Below are positions 55,869 through 64,000 of a stretch of 64,000 nucleotides of DNA, in pieces. The position numbers and the translations under genes were made by a program. Where the stretch lies: the NCBI GenBank assembly GCA_028554795.2, contig CM068830.1, positions 47,196,227-47,260,226 of the forward strand, read 5' to 3'. Position 1 is the first letter of the stretch; the number at the start of each line of letters is the position of its first letter. Origin of the DNA: Sinohyriopsis cumingii (taxonomy: Eukaryota > Mollusca > Bivalvia > Unionida > Unionidae). Under the pieces are notes generated by a model, which saw nothing but the letters and a program-made list of their open reading frames with translations, had not been told where the DNA came from and searched no databases.

Positions 55869-57300
55869 CAATGTTATGACGGAGTAGCTTCCACTAATCT
55901 CGCGAGCTTCTCGAAATTACCATCGAGCTCAGCAAGCTGTCATCCAGATATTTAACCTCAAGGCTTGTTGCACTAGAAAGTGATCGCCAGATTAAAACGT
56001 CATGCACTAAAAACATTAGCAAAGAAAGTGAAAGAAGCAGAACACATAAGAGTAACTGTGGATCTAACTTTAATAAAAAATGGAGAAAATTATTCCCTTG
56101 ACTGGAATATTCATTATGATTACCGGTGTGACTTCTGATCGTGTGATTGCAAAGACTGCAAAAGTGAATAATCCTTTCGTGACAGGATTCTAGAACTTTT
56201 AAAAATAGGCCCTCGTTCGCCATAAGATATCTGGAGAACACATTATAACCTAAGACATTATTTCACAACATAGAAATCAGTAAACGTGCAGAGACAAATG
56301 CGTTATTTGGATTACAAAATCAGCGGGTCATTGCAGATTTTGTTGGTTTTTAAGTTTTATTGCAATAAAAGAAAGATCTTAAAGTTCAAGTGTAACTTAT
56401 TAGAAAGAAGATGAATCATTATCCTCCTTGATATTTGGATAAATGTGTTCTAGGACGAAGTACAATGAAACCTATGATAGTACACATTTGATGAAAGGCA
56501 GTAAATTAACTCCCATTTGGTTAAAAAGATTTATTTGTTTTTTTGTATTGGCTTATATGTAATGTGCTGGGCTATAATATTGTTGAGGAGACTGTTAAAA
56601 GTACGACTTTAAAAGAAAAATAAACTAATAAAATTATTCTGTGAATGGACAATGCATTTGTTTATTAATTGTGCATGTTGGTGTATTTGTATGTTTAGAG
56701 AAAGAGAGAGAGAGAGAATGTTGTGCAAGTTCCAATATCCTATTTCAAGCTGAAAAAGTACGAGTCGAATGAAAATTTGTCAGTACATTTTTGACCCCCG
56801 CATTTTTTATTTCACCCCCAGTTTTGACACCTAGGGGATTTTTGTACCCTCAATTTTACACCCCTGGGGGATACACTGATATTGTTAATGAGATAAACTA
56901 TGGTCATTGTCAAGTAATTACCTCGAATTATATTTATCAACCATTTATTATTTTGGGTCGCAGAATTTCCCCCTTATACTACTGATTTTTCGATTACTTC
57001 TGTAATATATAGTTTTCTTCGTAGATTTCCGATTTTTATGGTCGTGATTGATTAATTAATCATCTACGTCGTAATTAATATCAATAATTATACCAAAGAA
57101 AGATATTTATGGTTTCTAACTTACAAAATAGAAAAATAAACGTATTTCACATCGTACAGTATAGCGAGTTATTTTTAGATCTGTTATGAGAAATCGAGGC
57201 AAAACATGCTTTTTTAAATGCAGATATTTACAATCTGTTCAGAAATACAGAAATATTTAAACCGATCTGTAGGTGGTAAAACGTTTGATGGTGCAGTGGT
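55869..57300. other. No gene seen
   Basis: AT-rich; a (GA)n run near 56700 and an imperfect 'cccc-tttttat' direct repeat near 56790-56870. Chance frames only. Confidence 0.4.
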
Positions 57301-57329
57301 AGTATGTAAATAGACAGAACACGCTGTTA

Positions 57330-57515
57330 GTGCAAGATATTTACAATCTGTTACGAGAAATCTTGGCAGAACACGCTGCTCTCATTTACATATTCAGAAA
57401 CCGCTGTTTTAATGCAGAAATATTTACAATCTATTCAGAAACCGCTGTTTTAATACAGAAATTTACAATCTATTCAGAAACCGCTGTTTTAATGCAGAAA
57501 TATTTAAACCGATCT
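57330..57515. repeat. Short tandem repeats of about 45 bp
   Basis: Units around ATTCAGAAACCGCTGTTTTA and TGCAGAAATATTTACAATCT occur about three to four times; a looser copy starts near 57215. Confidence 0.7.
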
Positions 57516-57554
57516 TGTAGCTATATAATAACCTTTGAAACATATATTGTTAGA

Positions 57555-57790
57555 TGGTTCGATAGCTCAGTTGATAACGCATCTGGCCGTGATACTCGAG
57601 GAGGCAGGATCGAATCCCATGACTGACAACTGTCGGTGGTTACGCATATTAGCGATTTTTATAATTAATTGGGGCACCGCCAGCCCCCCTCCGCTCAACA
57701 GAACCCTCCAACCACACGTCACTGGTGGTTGATACATGTTTTGTATCACCCACGGGCTGATTATTGGGTATGTGTGTGTGTGTTCTGTTG
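57555..57790 (+). mobile_element. tRNA-derived SINE (family 3)
   Basis: Head GGTTCGATAGCTCAGTTGAT (A box) with B box GGATCGAATCC; no good acceptor stem, so not a working tRNA gene. Body includes GGGGCACCGCCAGCCCCCCT. Lies in the decayed part of element C or in host DNA within it. Confidence 0.65.
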
Positions 57791-58276
57791 AGCGTAGAAA
57801 ATGGCCTCATATATGTTTGTGCCGTCCTTAATTAAGATTTCATTGATTGTATATAATTCATTTCATTCATTCATTGCATATATTTCATTTCATACTTACT
57901 GAACTTGCTAAAACACTTGAATAGAGGTTCATTTCATTTAAATATGTTTGTGCCGTCCTTAATTAAGATTGTCATTCATTCATGTCATTTATATATGTTT
58001 GTGCTGTCCTCCCTCTTGGACCTCTAGACCGTTGTTTGACGGGTTAGGGGCTCTCATGGGGGTAGTGTTTCGTGTGCCCGTTGAACTTGGTAGAATGCGG
58101 TGGCAAGCTACGAGTGCTGGGTTGTGCCGTCCTTAATTAAGATTGTCATTCATTCATTGCATACTTACTGAACTTGCTAAAACACTCGAATAGAGGTTCA
58201 ATCATTCATTGTATATGTTGTGCTGTGCCCCTTCCTGAACTTGCTAAAAGACTCGATTAGGGGTTCATAGGGTATA
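57791..58276 (+). repeat. Repeats of GTGCCGTCCTTAATTAAGATT type
   Basis: Four or so imperfect repeats of TTTGTGCCGTCCTTAATTAA with ATTCATTCATTG and CTTACTGAACTTGCTAAAAC segments. Probably the SINE tail and its duplications. No gene. Confidence 0.6.
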
Positions 58277-58283
58277 TTGTTTT

Positions 58284-58288
<5 letters not shown>

Positions 58289-58380
<92 letters not shown>
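58289..58380. repeat. (TA)n microsatellite, about 90 bp
   Basis: Uninterrupted TA dinucleotides. Any long frame here (Ile-Tyr repeats) is an artefact. Confidence 0.97.
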
Positions 58381-58382
<2 letters not shown>

Positions 58383-58390
58383 GTATAATA

Positions 58391-58838
58391 ATGAACTACG
58401 AAAATATTAATGATGTAATTGTTGCTATTAAAAATTTGGAAAAAGATGGAATTAATAAATCCTGAAAAAATAATTTCTGATTTTGAAATTTTACAAGAAC
58501 GTAAAAGCCAAGGAATACACACACTATCATCTGAATACAAGTTCATAAAACGGATTCAGGCGGCGATGTTGCGGTCACTAGCTACTAGAAGATGATCAAG
58601 TGAAGGAATTCGTTCCTCTCTCTCTGCCGCAGTAGAAAAAATTAGATTAGAGTTATCCCACGAATACGAGGCAAAGAAAATAATTAGTACTCGTATAAGA
58701 CAATTAAGAAAAATTATGTTAGCGAGTAACCTCGTTGGTGAAACGATCCAAAGTAACCTCGTTGGTGAAGTAGTACAAAATAATTCTTTTGAAAATGAAA
58801 ATGAAAGTTTCGGTAACTGGGGTCCCTGTCAACGCTGA
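58391..58838 (+). pseudogene. Decayed coiled-coil gene, unknown
   Basis: Plus strand shows ISDFEILQERKSQGIHTLSS and KIRLELSHEYEAKKIISTRI, coding-like and helical, with a few breaks. A short SNLVGE(T/V)(I/V)Q repeat lies near the end. May be a gene of element C. Confidence 0.35.
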
Positions 58839-58852
58839 CCACGTGTAATATT

Positions 58853-59872
58853 ATCATAGATCTTTGATCTTAATATTTTATTTATTCTGAAATATTATAC
58901 ATTTATTCTGAAATATTATGTATTTATTCTGAAATATTATATATTTATTCTGAAATATTTTATTTATTCTGTAATATTTTATATTTATTCTGAAATATTA
59001 TGTATTTATTCTGAAATATTTTATTTATTCTGAAATATTATATATTTATTTTATCATAGATTTTTGATCTTAATATTTTATTTATTCTGAAATATTATAT
59101 ATTTATTCTGAAATAATTTATTTATTCTGAAATATTATATATTTATTCTGAAATATTTTATTTATTCTGAAATATTATATATTTATTTTATCAAAGATCT
59201 TTGATCTTAATGTTTTATTTTTTTCTGAAATTGATGGGCTAGTTGGTACTTAGAATCATGCAAACCAATCAATTTCGTAATTTTGATGGGCTAGTTGGTA
59301 CTTAGAATCATGCAAACCAATCAATTTCGTAATTTTGATGGGCTAGTTGTTACTTAGAATCATGGAAACCAATCAATTTCGTAATTTTGATGGGCTAGTT
59401 GGTACTCAGAATCATGTAAAATGATCAATTTTTCAGAAAAAATAAGATATTCCAATATTTTTTAGTCAAATTTGTTATTTTTAGTCGATTTCTCAAGGAA
59501 AATTGATGAATTTTCCAATATCATTCGGGTCAAACCTCAAGCGGTTCTGTAATTGATTTATCGATAAATGATTTAAAATCAGTAAAATTAGCTCAAAAAA
59601 TGAGATTTTTCATGCGATTTTTGTTAATTTTTCTGGTAATTTTCGAAAAAAATGAGGATTTTTAACGATTTATCGATAAATCAATTAGAGAACCGCTTGA
59701 GGTTTGACCTGACGAAAAACTGTAATTTGACAAATCGACTAAAAATAACAAATCTGACTAAAAATGTTGGAATATTTCTGATAAAATAAAAATATTTCAG
59801 AATAAATATATAATATTTCTGATAAAATAAAATAAAATATTTCTGATGAAAGATCTATGACCAAAAATCATT
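58853..59872. mobile_element. Foldback element of about 1 kb with internal tandem repeats
   Basis: Outer arms: CATAGATCTTTGATCTT with TTTATTCTGAAATATT repeats (58855-59220) against AAATATTTCAGAATAAATAT...GATCTATG (59780-59862). Inner arms: GGTCAAACCTCAAGCGGTTC (about 59530) against GAACCGCTTGAGGTTTGACC (about 59690), extended by TTTATCGATAAAT. One arm also holds four 57-bp repeats of GATGGGCTAGTTGGTACTTA (59228-59430). No coding potential. Confidence 0.7.
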
Positions 59873-59913
59873 ACGATAAAAGTCTTTAAGACGAAGATCT
59901 ACAATAAAAGTAT

Positions 59914-61328
59914 TTAAGATTTTACTTGTAGATTGACAATCAATTCCTCCCCACGCAGGTCAATTAATCGTCCTATGTGGTCTGTTAGTTTGAAATTTAT
60001 TCGTGACAAATACTGATCATGTGTACGTAGATAAACAGGATTGGTTGGTACTTGCACGATCAAATCCCCAGGGGGAACTTGTGGTGTGAACGTGTATAGG
60101 ATATATCCTTGTTGAGCCTGATTTGATTTTCCAAGATCTATTTGATAACTGTCATCGATTACGTCACAAACAAGATTGACTGCGATTGTCGATGTTATAT
60201 TAACGATTCCCGGAGATACATGTCTGCCGCTGCCGTGTGGATCATTATTATATTTGAGGATAGGCTCGGGTGGAGCTATTTTTCTTCACGCATCGAGTAT
60301 TTTAGGAAAATATTCATCAATGACATCATTGACAGATTTTCTTAATCTATCTGGATTATAATCAGCGAACTTAAACGTTGCAATGTCAGCTTCGGGTATT
60401 TTGTATTTGGTTGCGAAAAACCTTCTATAATCGCCCGATGATTCAAAAACCAAGTTTATGATCCTATTATGAAAATATTCAATGGTATCAGCTATATGAT
60501 TTAAAATTTCTATTCGTTTAATAATTTCTTCACGCGCAGATGTCAAATCAGACAAATATTCATAAAAAAGAACACGTAAATTATCTAGTTGTTCTTTATG
60601 GTCTGAATTTATGATATTAATGACATTATTGATATTAATATCGTAAAATGAATTATACAGGTTATTACCGTTATCAGCGTTGTGTAAAAGTCAATAATAT
60701 TCACCAGTTCGCTCGACACGAAATTGATCCCGTTTATCCCATACCCGTTTTTCTATGTTCCACCAAAAACTCGTATAATTCATTTTAATATTATGATGAA
60801 AACTTTTCGTCGATGTAAAATCAGCCCGAGTTGGTTCTGGTATCTGTGCAGGTATTGGTGGTGCTATTTCAGGCCAACCTAGTACAGATCTTATCGTGGA
60901 CTGATAAATATCAACGACGTAATCAGGCGAGTTTATTTCGACTGCAGAAGACAGTGTTGGTTCATGAACATTAATTGATATTTTTGCTTCTTTTCCTGTT
61001 ATTGATTTATTCTACGAGCAAATTCATCATTGATTTGTTCGATCTCATAACTGCCAGTTGGTATTCCAACAACAACCCAGTCAGGTGTTCCATCTGGTTT
61101 GTTTTTATTAGCAAATATAAGCGAATTATTTGCTGGTGTACCATTAAATGATCTCGATCTGATATTTAGCCAACTATGGTATACTCGTAATTGCGCTAGT
61201 GCAATTTCATTTGAGCTAATTGCAGTTGGAAAATTGATGCTACATTCAGGATTAATCGAGCTTACCGAGATCATCGTTGTCTTGTGCGGGGTTGTGTTTG
61301 TCACGATCTGCTGGGGTAATTCCGTCAT
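59914..61328 (-). pseudogene. Penton-like minor capsid protein (element C)
   Basis: The N-terminal part has EIALAQLRVYHSWLNI and IPTGSYEIEQINDEF; the C-terminal end has SRINFKLTDHIGRLIDLRGE. Both are hallmarks of penton-like proteins in Polinton-like viruses. The region looks broken, with several breaks. Confidence 0.65.
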
Positions 61329-61569
61329 TATTAATACTCGTACCTTTAATACCAGCGCAGTTGTATATTTTAATCATCTCTGAAAACTCAAAATCGGATA
61401 TAATTCCATCTCTGAGACTCGCTGATAACAACGAGGATAACTTCGAGTATGCGACAGTTGCTATGTGTAATTTTATCATGTAATCGGATAATTTTTCATT
61501 CGTACAAGTACATACTTTTTTGCAATGATATTGAGCACACCTGCAATCGTTGTTGCAGCTGAAATACAA
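61252..61569 (-). CDS. Conserved helical Polinton protein (element C)
   Basis: 105 aa. Cys-rich start, then LSDYMIKLHIATVAYSKLSS and SASLRDGIISDFEFSEMIK, a pattern I have seen in many adintovirus-like elements (H-x-x-I..LA..KL..I...S.AL.DG.ISD.EF). Function unknown. Overlaps its neighbours on both sides. Confidence 0.6.
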   Translation of the reverse strand: MYFSCNNDCRCAQYHCKKVCTCTNEKLSDYMIKLHIATVAYSKLSSLLSASLRDGIISDFEFSEMIKIYNCAGIKGTSINNDGITPADRDKHNPAQDNDDLGKLD

Positions 61570-61790
61570 ATGGTTACAGCTACTGGTGCCATCATTGTTA
61601 CCGTGGATAATATTATTCCAGCTCCAGCAACAACAGAGGATACTGAATAAACAACAACGTCAATGATAACTAATCGTCGTTGATACTTTTTTATTTTTAC
61701 TGTATATTGTTCGACTCGATCTTTCAACGCTGTCTGCCATTCACGCGCTTGATTGTACCTAAATTTTTGAACGTCGATTGAGGTACTCAT
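61476..61790 (-). CDS. Two-TM protein (element C)
   Basis: 104 aa. Helical N-terminus (YNQAREWQTALKDRVEQYTV), two hydrophobic segments (VVVYSVSSVVAGAGIILSTV and VAVTICISAATTIAGVLNII), Lys-rich end. Similar in plan to SLATT-type membrane proteins (tentative). Confidence 0.55.
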   Translation of the reverse strand: MSTSIDVQKFRYNQAREWQTALKDRVEQYTVKIKKYQRRLVIIDVVVYSVSSVVAGAGIILSTVTMMAPVAVTICISAATTIAGVLNIIAKKYVLVRMKNYPIT

Positions 61791-61797
61791 TATATTT

Positions 61798-62804
61798 TAT
61801 GCAGTAACCAATTGAGGTGTTTCAGCTACAAATTCCAAACACCACCAGAAAGATGTTGCGGTTAATTTCTTATGAGCTGCTTCCAGAATAAATATTTCCT
61901 CGTTTCCGCTATTTAATATAACAGAGACAACCCCGGAAAACTTATCAGTTGAATGACACCATGGATACGTTGTAAATATTTCAAATTTTGCAGCACTAAA
62001 CACAGACAGCCTGTACACGCCAGTGACTGTTGCAGTATATTTGATAGTTTATTTTGCTGAGACCATGTTGCGAATCCCGATGATACTGTGTATACGATGT
62101 TGGTAATATGCCCAGGAGTAACCCCGCCGGGAATTTTAATCAAACTGGTTTTATTAACGATCTCAGGAATCCCCGCTACCATGTTTTGCTGTGTTTGTTT
62201 CATCGTGTCTAGGTTAGTTTTGATATCAACGAGTTTTACGTCAACGGTCAACGGATTACCAAAAATTCCTCTGCGGTTTCATTAATTTTTCTAAAGTTTC
62301 TGCTAAGATTTGTGAACGCGTTTGCGTGAACGTCTTATTCGGCCCGCAACGTGGATAATTTACCATCTACGGTGTTGATTGACGTCAACGTATTTTTTTG
62401 TTGCTGCGTCTTCGTCGGATGTTGGACCTCTTAAAACTACTATCTTATTTCCGTTCACGCTGAGTTCACCTGTCATTGTGTCACCGGTGTTTCTTACACG
62501 GTTAGCAACACTTGCTGTAATTTGACCTCTGATGGTTATAAACGATATACTTGAATCCCTGATTCTGCCGCTGTCAGTAAACAGGGATGTTATCCGTAAC
62601 TGCACCAAGTACTCGTCGAATTATATCATTCCATTTGATATTGCTCGTTTTTAGTTTTCCGTATCGGTCCTGAAAAATAACAACCTCATTTGGGTCAACT
62701 CAAGCAAGATTCATAATAACAGCTTTAGTCGCGTACTTCGACAGATCAATGTCATCTGACTTTTTCTTAACGCGTGAAGAAGATCTTCCGTAAATATCAA
62801 CCAT
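61798..62804 (-). pseudogene. Fibre-like gene (element C)
   Basis: Includes NTGDTMTGELSVNGNKIVVL and DEDAATKKYVDV, the MTG-(x)n-NKI-L...DAA-K-YVD signature of phage and viral tail-fibre shafts. Then a helical stretch and a C-terminal beta-rich segment (YRLSVFSAAKFEIFTTYPW) that could be a knob. Several breaks. Sits between the protease and the two-TM gene. Confidence 0.55.
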
Positions 62805-62821
62805 TATATAAGATCTAAGAT

Positions 62822-63169
62822 CTAAGATCTGTTTAAAACGAATTGGTTGCTTGTATAATCATGCACGACCTTATGTGGCGGTTTGGATGATTTTGATATA
62901 GCGTTAAGTACATTAATTACTTCACGGTCGCATATTGGCGGATCTGTCATTGTTTGTGTGGGTAGCGTTGAATACCAAACTTGCGCGTGAAGTGGTGCAA
63001 CATACTTGATAAACTCACGCGGTGGAGCTAACCCGTATGAATCAAAATAAACGATTCCACGTGGATCGACCGCGTATGATACCCAATGAGTACCAGGTCC
63101 TGAATTCGAATCAAGATTAATAATACCTGTTTCAAGTTTGTTCGGTTGTTTCGGTAATTGATCTCGCAT
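62822..63169 (-). pseudogene. Adenain-like protease (element C)
   Basis: GPGTHWVSYAVD (catalytic His region) and GIVYFDSYGLAPPREF (acidic region) place it in the Ulp1/adenain family. Visible frame of 115 aa; probably incomplete. Confidence 0.75.
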
Positions 63170-63179
63170 AAAAACACCT

Positions 63180-63612
63180 CTGAAGTTTTATTTTTTTTAA
63201 TCGCTTAGCAGCATCAAGTAAATCAAAATTTGATGCTGGAGCATCTAACGAAGTGATCCTGGAAGTCTCAGACCTCTTTCTCAACGAGATCATGGTAATC
63301 TTAGGCCGCGTCCCTTTTTTATATCCATTTCCTGTTGCTTTCTTTAGAGCCATTCCAGCAGCTGTTCCAACAGCACCTAACGCGGCTGCTTTTGCTACGG
63401 CTGGAGCGGCAGCAGCTATTAACGCCGGTATTGCTGCAAGAAGTGGAAAAATACCACCGGTTTTAACCGAGTCCTTAATCGCACCCGCAGAGAGATTAAG
63501 TTTGAGTCCTGTTTTTGATTGTTTTGCGCCGTTAAAATGTTTAAGCTGGCGTTCTCATAATGATAGTTTATTTTGACCACCCGTGATCTGATCTCGCTTT
63601 AGTGATATTTTC
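63180..63612 (-). pseudogene. Membrane-active / core protein (element C)
   Basis: Minus strand: TGLKLNLSAGAIKDSVKTGG, then GIFPLLAAIPALIAAAAPAV, then GNGYKKGTRPK. This basic helix, Ala-rich hydrophobic segment and Gly/Lys turn form a common adintovirus/Polinton virion protein, compared with adenovirus pVI/pX. Looks broken (about one break). The Ala-rich frame seen on plus is its shadow. Confidence 0.65.
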
Positions 63613-63730
63613 ATTCCGCAGTTTTTTGCTGAATTTGAGTGAAGGTTTTTAATCTGACCATGAGTCAGACTGACACTAACGTGATGATATGGCATTTTAT
63701 GATAAATATTTGCCACACTCCAAATAATGA

Positions 63731-64000
63731 TTAAAGATTTTCCACTGGTGCATCAACGACTCTCATTCGACCACTACCAACTTCAAGCAACATGGCTTTG
63801 TCACTGAGTATAACCGCGATTGCTCTATAATCAACACCACCTGTATTTAATTCTGCTTTAAGATGTATATCAACGACAGATTGTTTTGATAGATCAAGAT
63901 GCTCCAGTGAAAAATAATAAATCGGATACAAAGTTCTGAAATCATATTGTGATATTTGCAACCCAGCATCTACATTTTGATCATGTCCCATGAATGACAT
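63731..64000 (-). pseudogene. Capsid-like protein, C-terminal end (element C), cut by window edge
   Basis: SFMGHDQNVDAGLQISQYDF, then YPIYYFSLEHLDLSKQSVVD and YRAIAVILSDKAMLLEVGSG. The pattern resembles the C-terminal strands of a divergent double jelly-roll major capsid protein. Gene order (capsid, core, protease) supports this. The rest lies outside the window. Confidence 0.5.

Larger units (their letters stand above)
49483..64000. mobile_element. Older Polinton-like element C, main part
   Basis: Continues past the right edge; its other end is at about 28660, beyond copy B. AT-rich with many breaks (roughly ten or more). It carries ATPase, zinc ribbon, PLA2, integrase, HNH nucleases, polymerase-helicase, penton, two-TM, fibre-like, protease, core and capsid-like genes. 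Sequence is not alignable by eye with A or B, so it is a distinct lineage. SINE-like and foldback repeats inserted later. Confidence 0.85.

Noticed and set aside
57555-57626. Functional tRNA gene
   Set aside because: A and B boxes are present but the acceptor and other stems do not pair well, and a SINE body follows.
58277-58546. Ile/Tyr-repeat proteins
   Set aside because: Translation of a (TA)n microsatellite.
63253-63576. Ala-rich plus-strand frame
   Set aside because: Shadow of the minus-strand membrane-active core protein, whose motifs fit a known virion protein.

Overview
The window is eukaryotic nuclear DNA, probably from a marine invertebrate. Three virus-like Polinton (Maverick) elements fill most of it. 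The AT-rich host DNA between them carries tRNA-derived SINEs, a LINE fragment, a satellite array with CCCTAA blocks and simple repeats. Two SINEs have A and B boxes, a tRNA-like head and a 'cgttaaacc...acaacaacaac' type tail, a style common in molluscs. A mollusc host is therefore my best guess, but it is only a guess.

Layout. (1) 1-15781: Polinton copy A, running off the left edge. It encodes, on +, DNA polymerase B (C-terminal part), a BIR protein, F-box-like paralogues, a packaging ATPase, basic core-like proteins, an integrase with a chromodomain, a two-TM protein, penton, a pVI-like protein, the major capsid protein, a Cys/His protein and an adenain-type protease. Three small coiled-coil gene cassettes follow at the end. 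(2) 15788-28437: host repeats and gene-poor DNA. (3) 28440-28658: a short MITE. (4) 28969-49476: Polinton copy B, complete from end to end (20.5 kb), inverted relative to A, with TIRs of about 325 bp and a perfect 6-bp target duplication. Compared with A it shows a second BIR gene, a third partial F-box-like paralogue, and the far-end genes that A has beyond the window. (5) 28660-28962 and 49483-64000: an older, AT-rich, much decayed Polinton-like element C. Copy B inserted into its ATPase gene. C encodes a zinc ribbon, a parvovirus-type phospholipase A2 domain, an integrase, two HNH-type nucleases, a fused polymerase-like/SF1 helicase protein, a penton-like protein, a two-TM protein, a fibre-like gene, a protease, a membrane-active core protein and a capsid-like gene at the right edge.

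How it works together. A and B look like one family with a replication module (PolB), a virion module (ATPase, penton, major capsid, protease, core), an integration module (integrase, TIRs) and likely host-interaction genes (BIR, F-box-like). Most strikingly, the small terminal genes of A and B do not end in AATAAA. Eight of them end in what reads as a canonical replication-dependent histone 3' end: a GGCCCTTTTCAGGGCC or AGCCCTTTTCAGGGCT stem-loop 13-35 nt after the stop, then CCCA and a purine element (GAAAAGA) about 15 nt later. Two of these signals lie inside the TIRs, one at each end. Three of these genes also share a 27-bp control box upstream. I regard this histone-style, probably cell-cycle-coupled set of terminal genes as the best candidate for an undescribed system here. 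Second is the polymerase-helicase fusion of element C. All family calls come from motifs read by eye; no database search was run.
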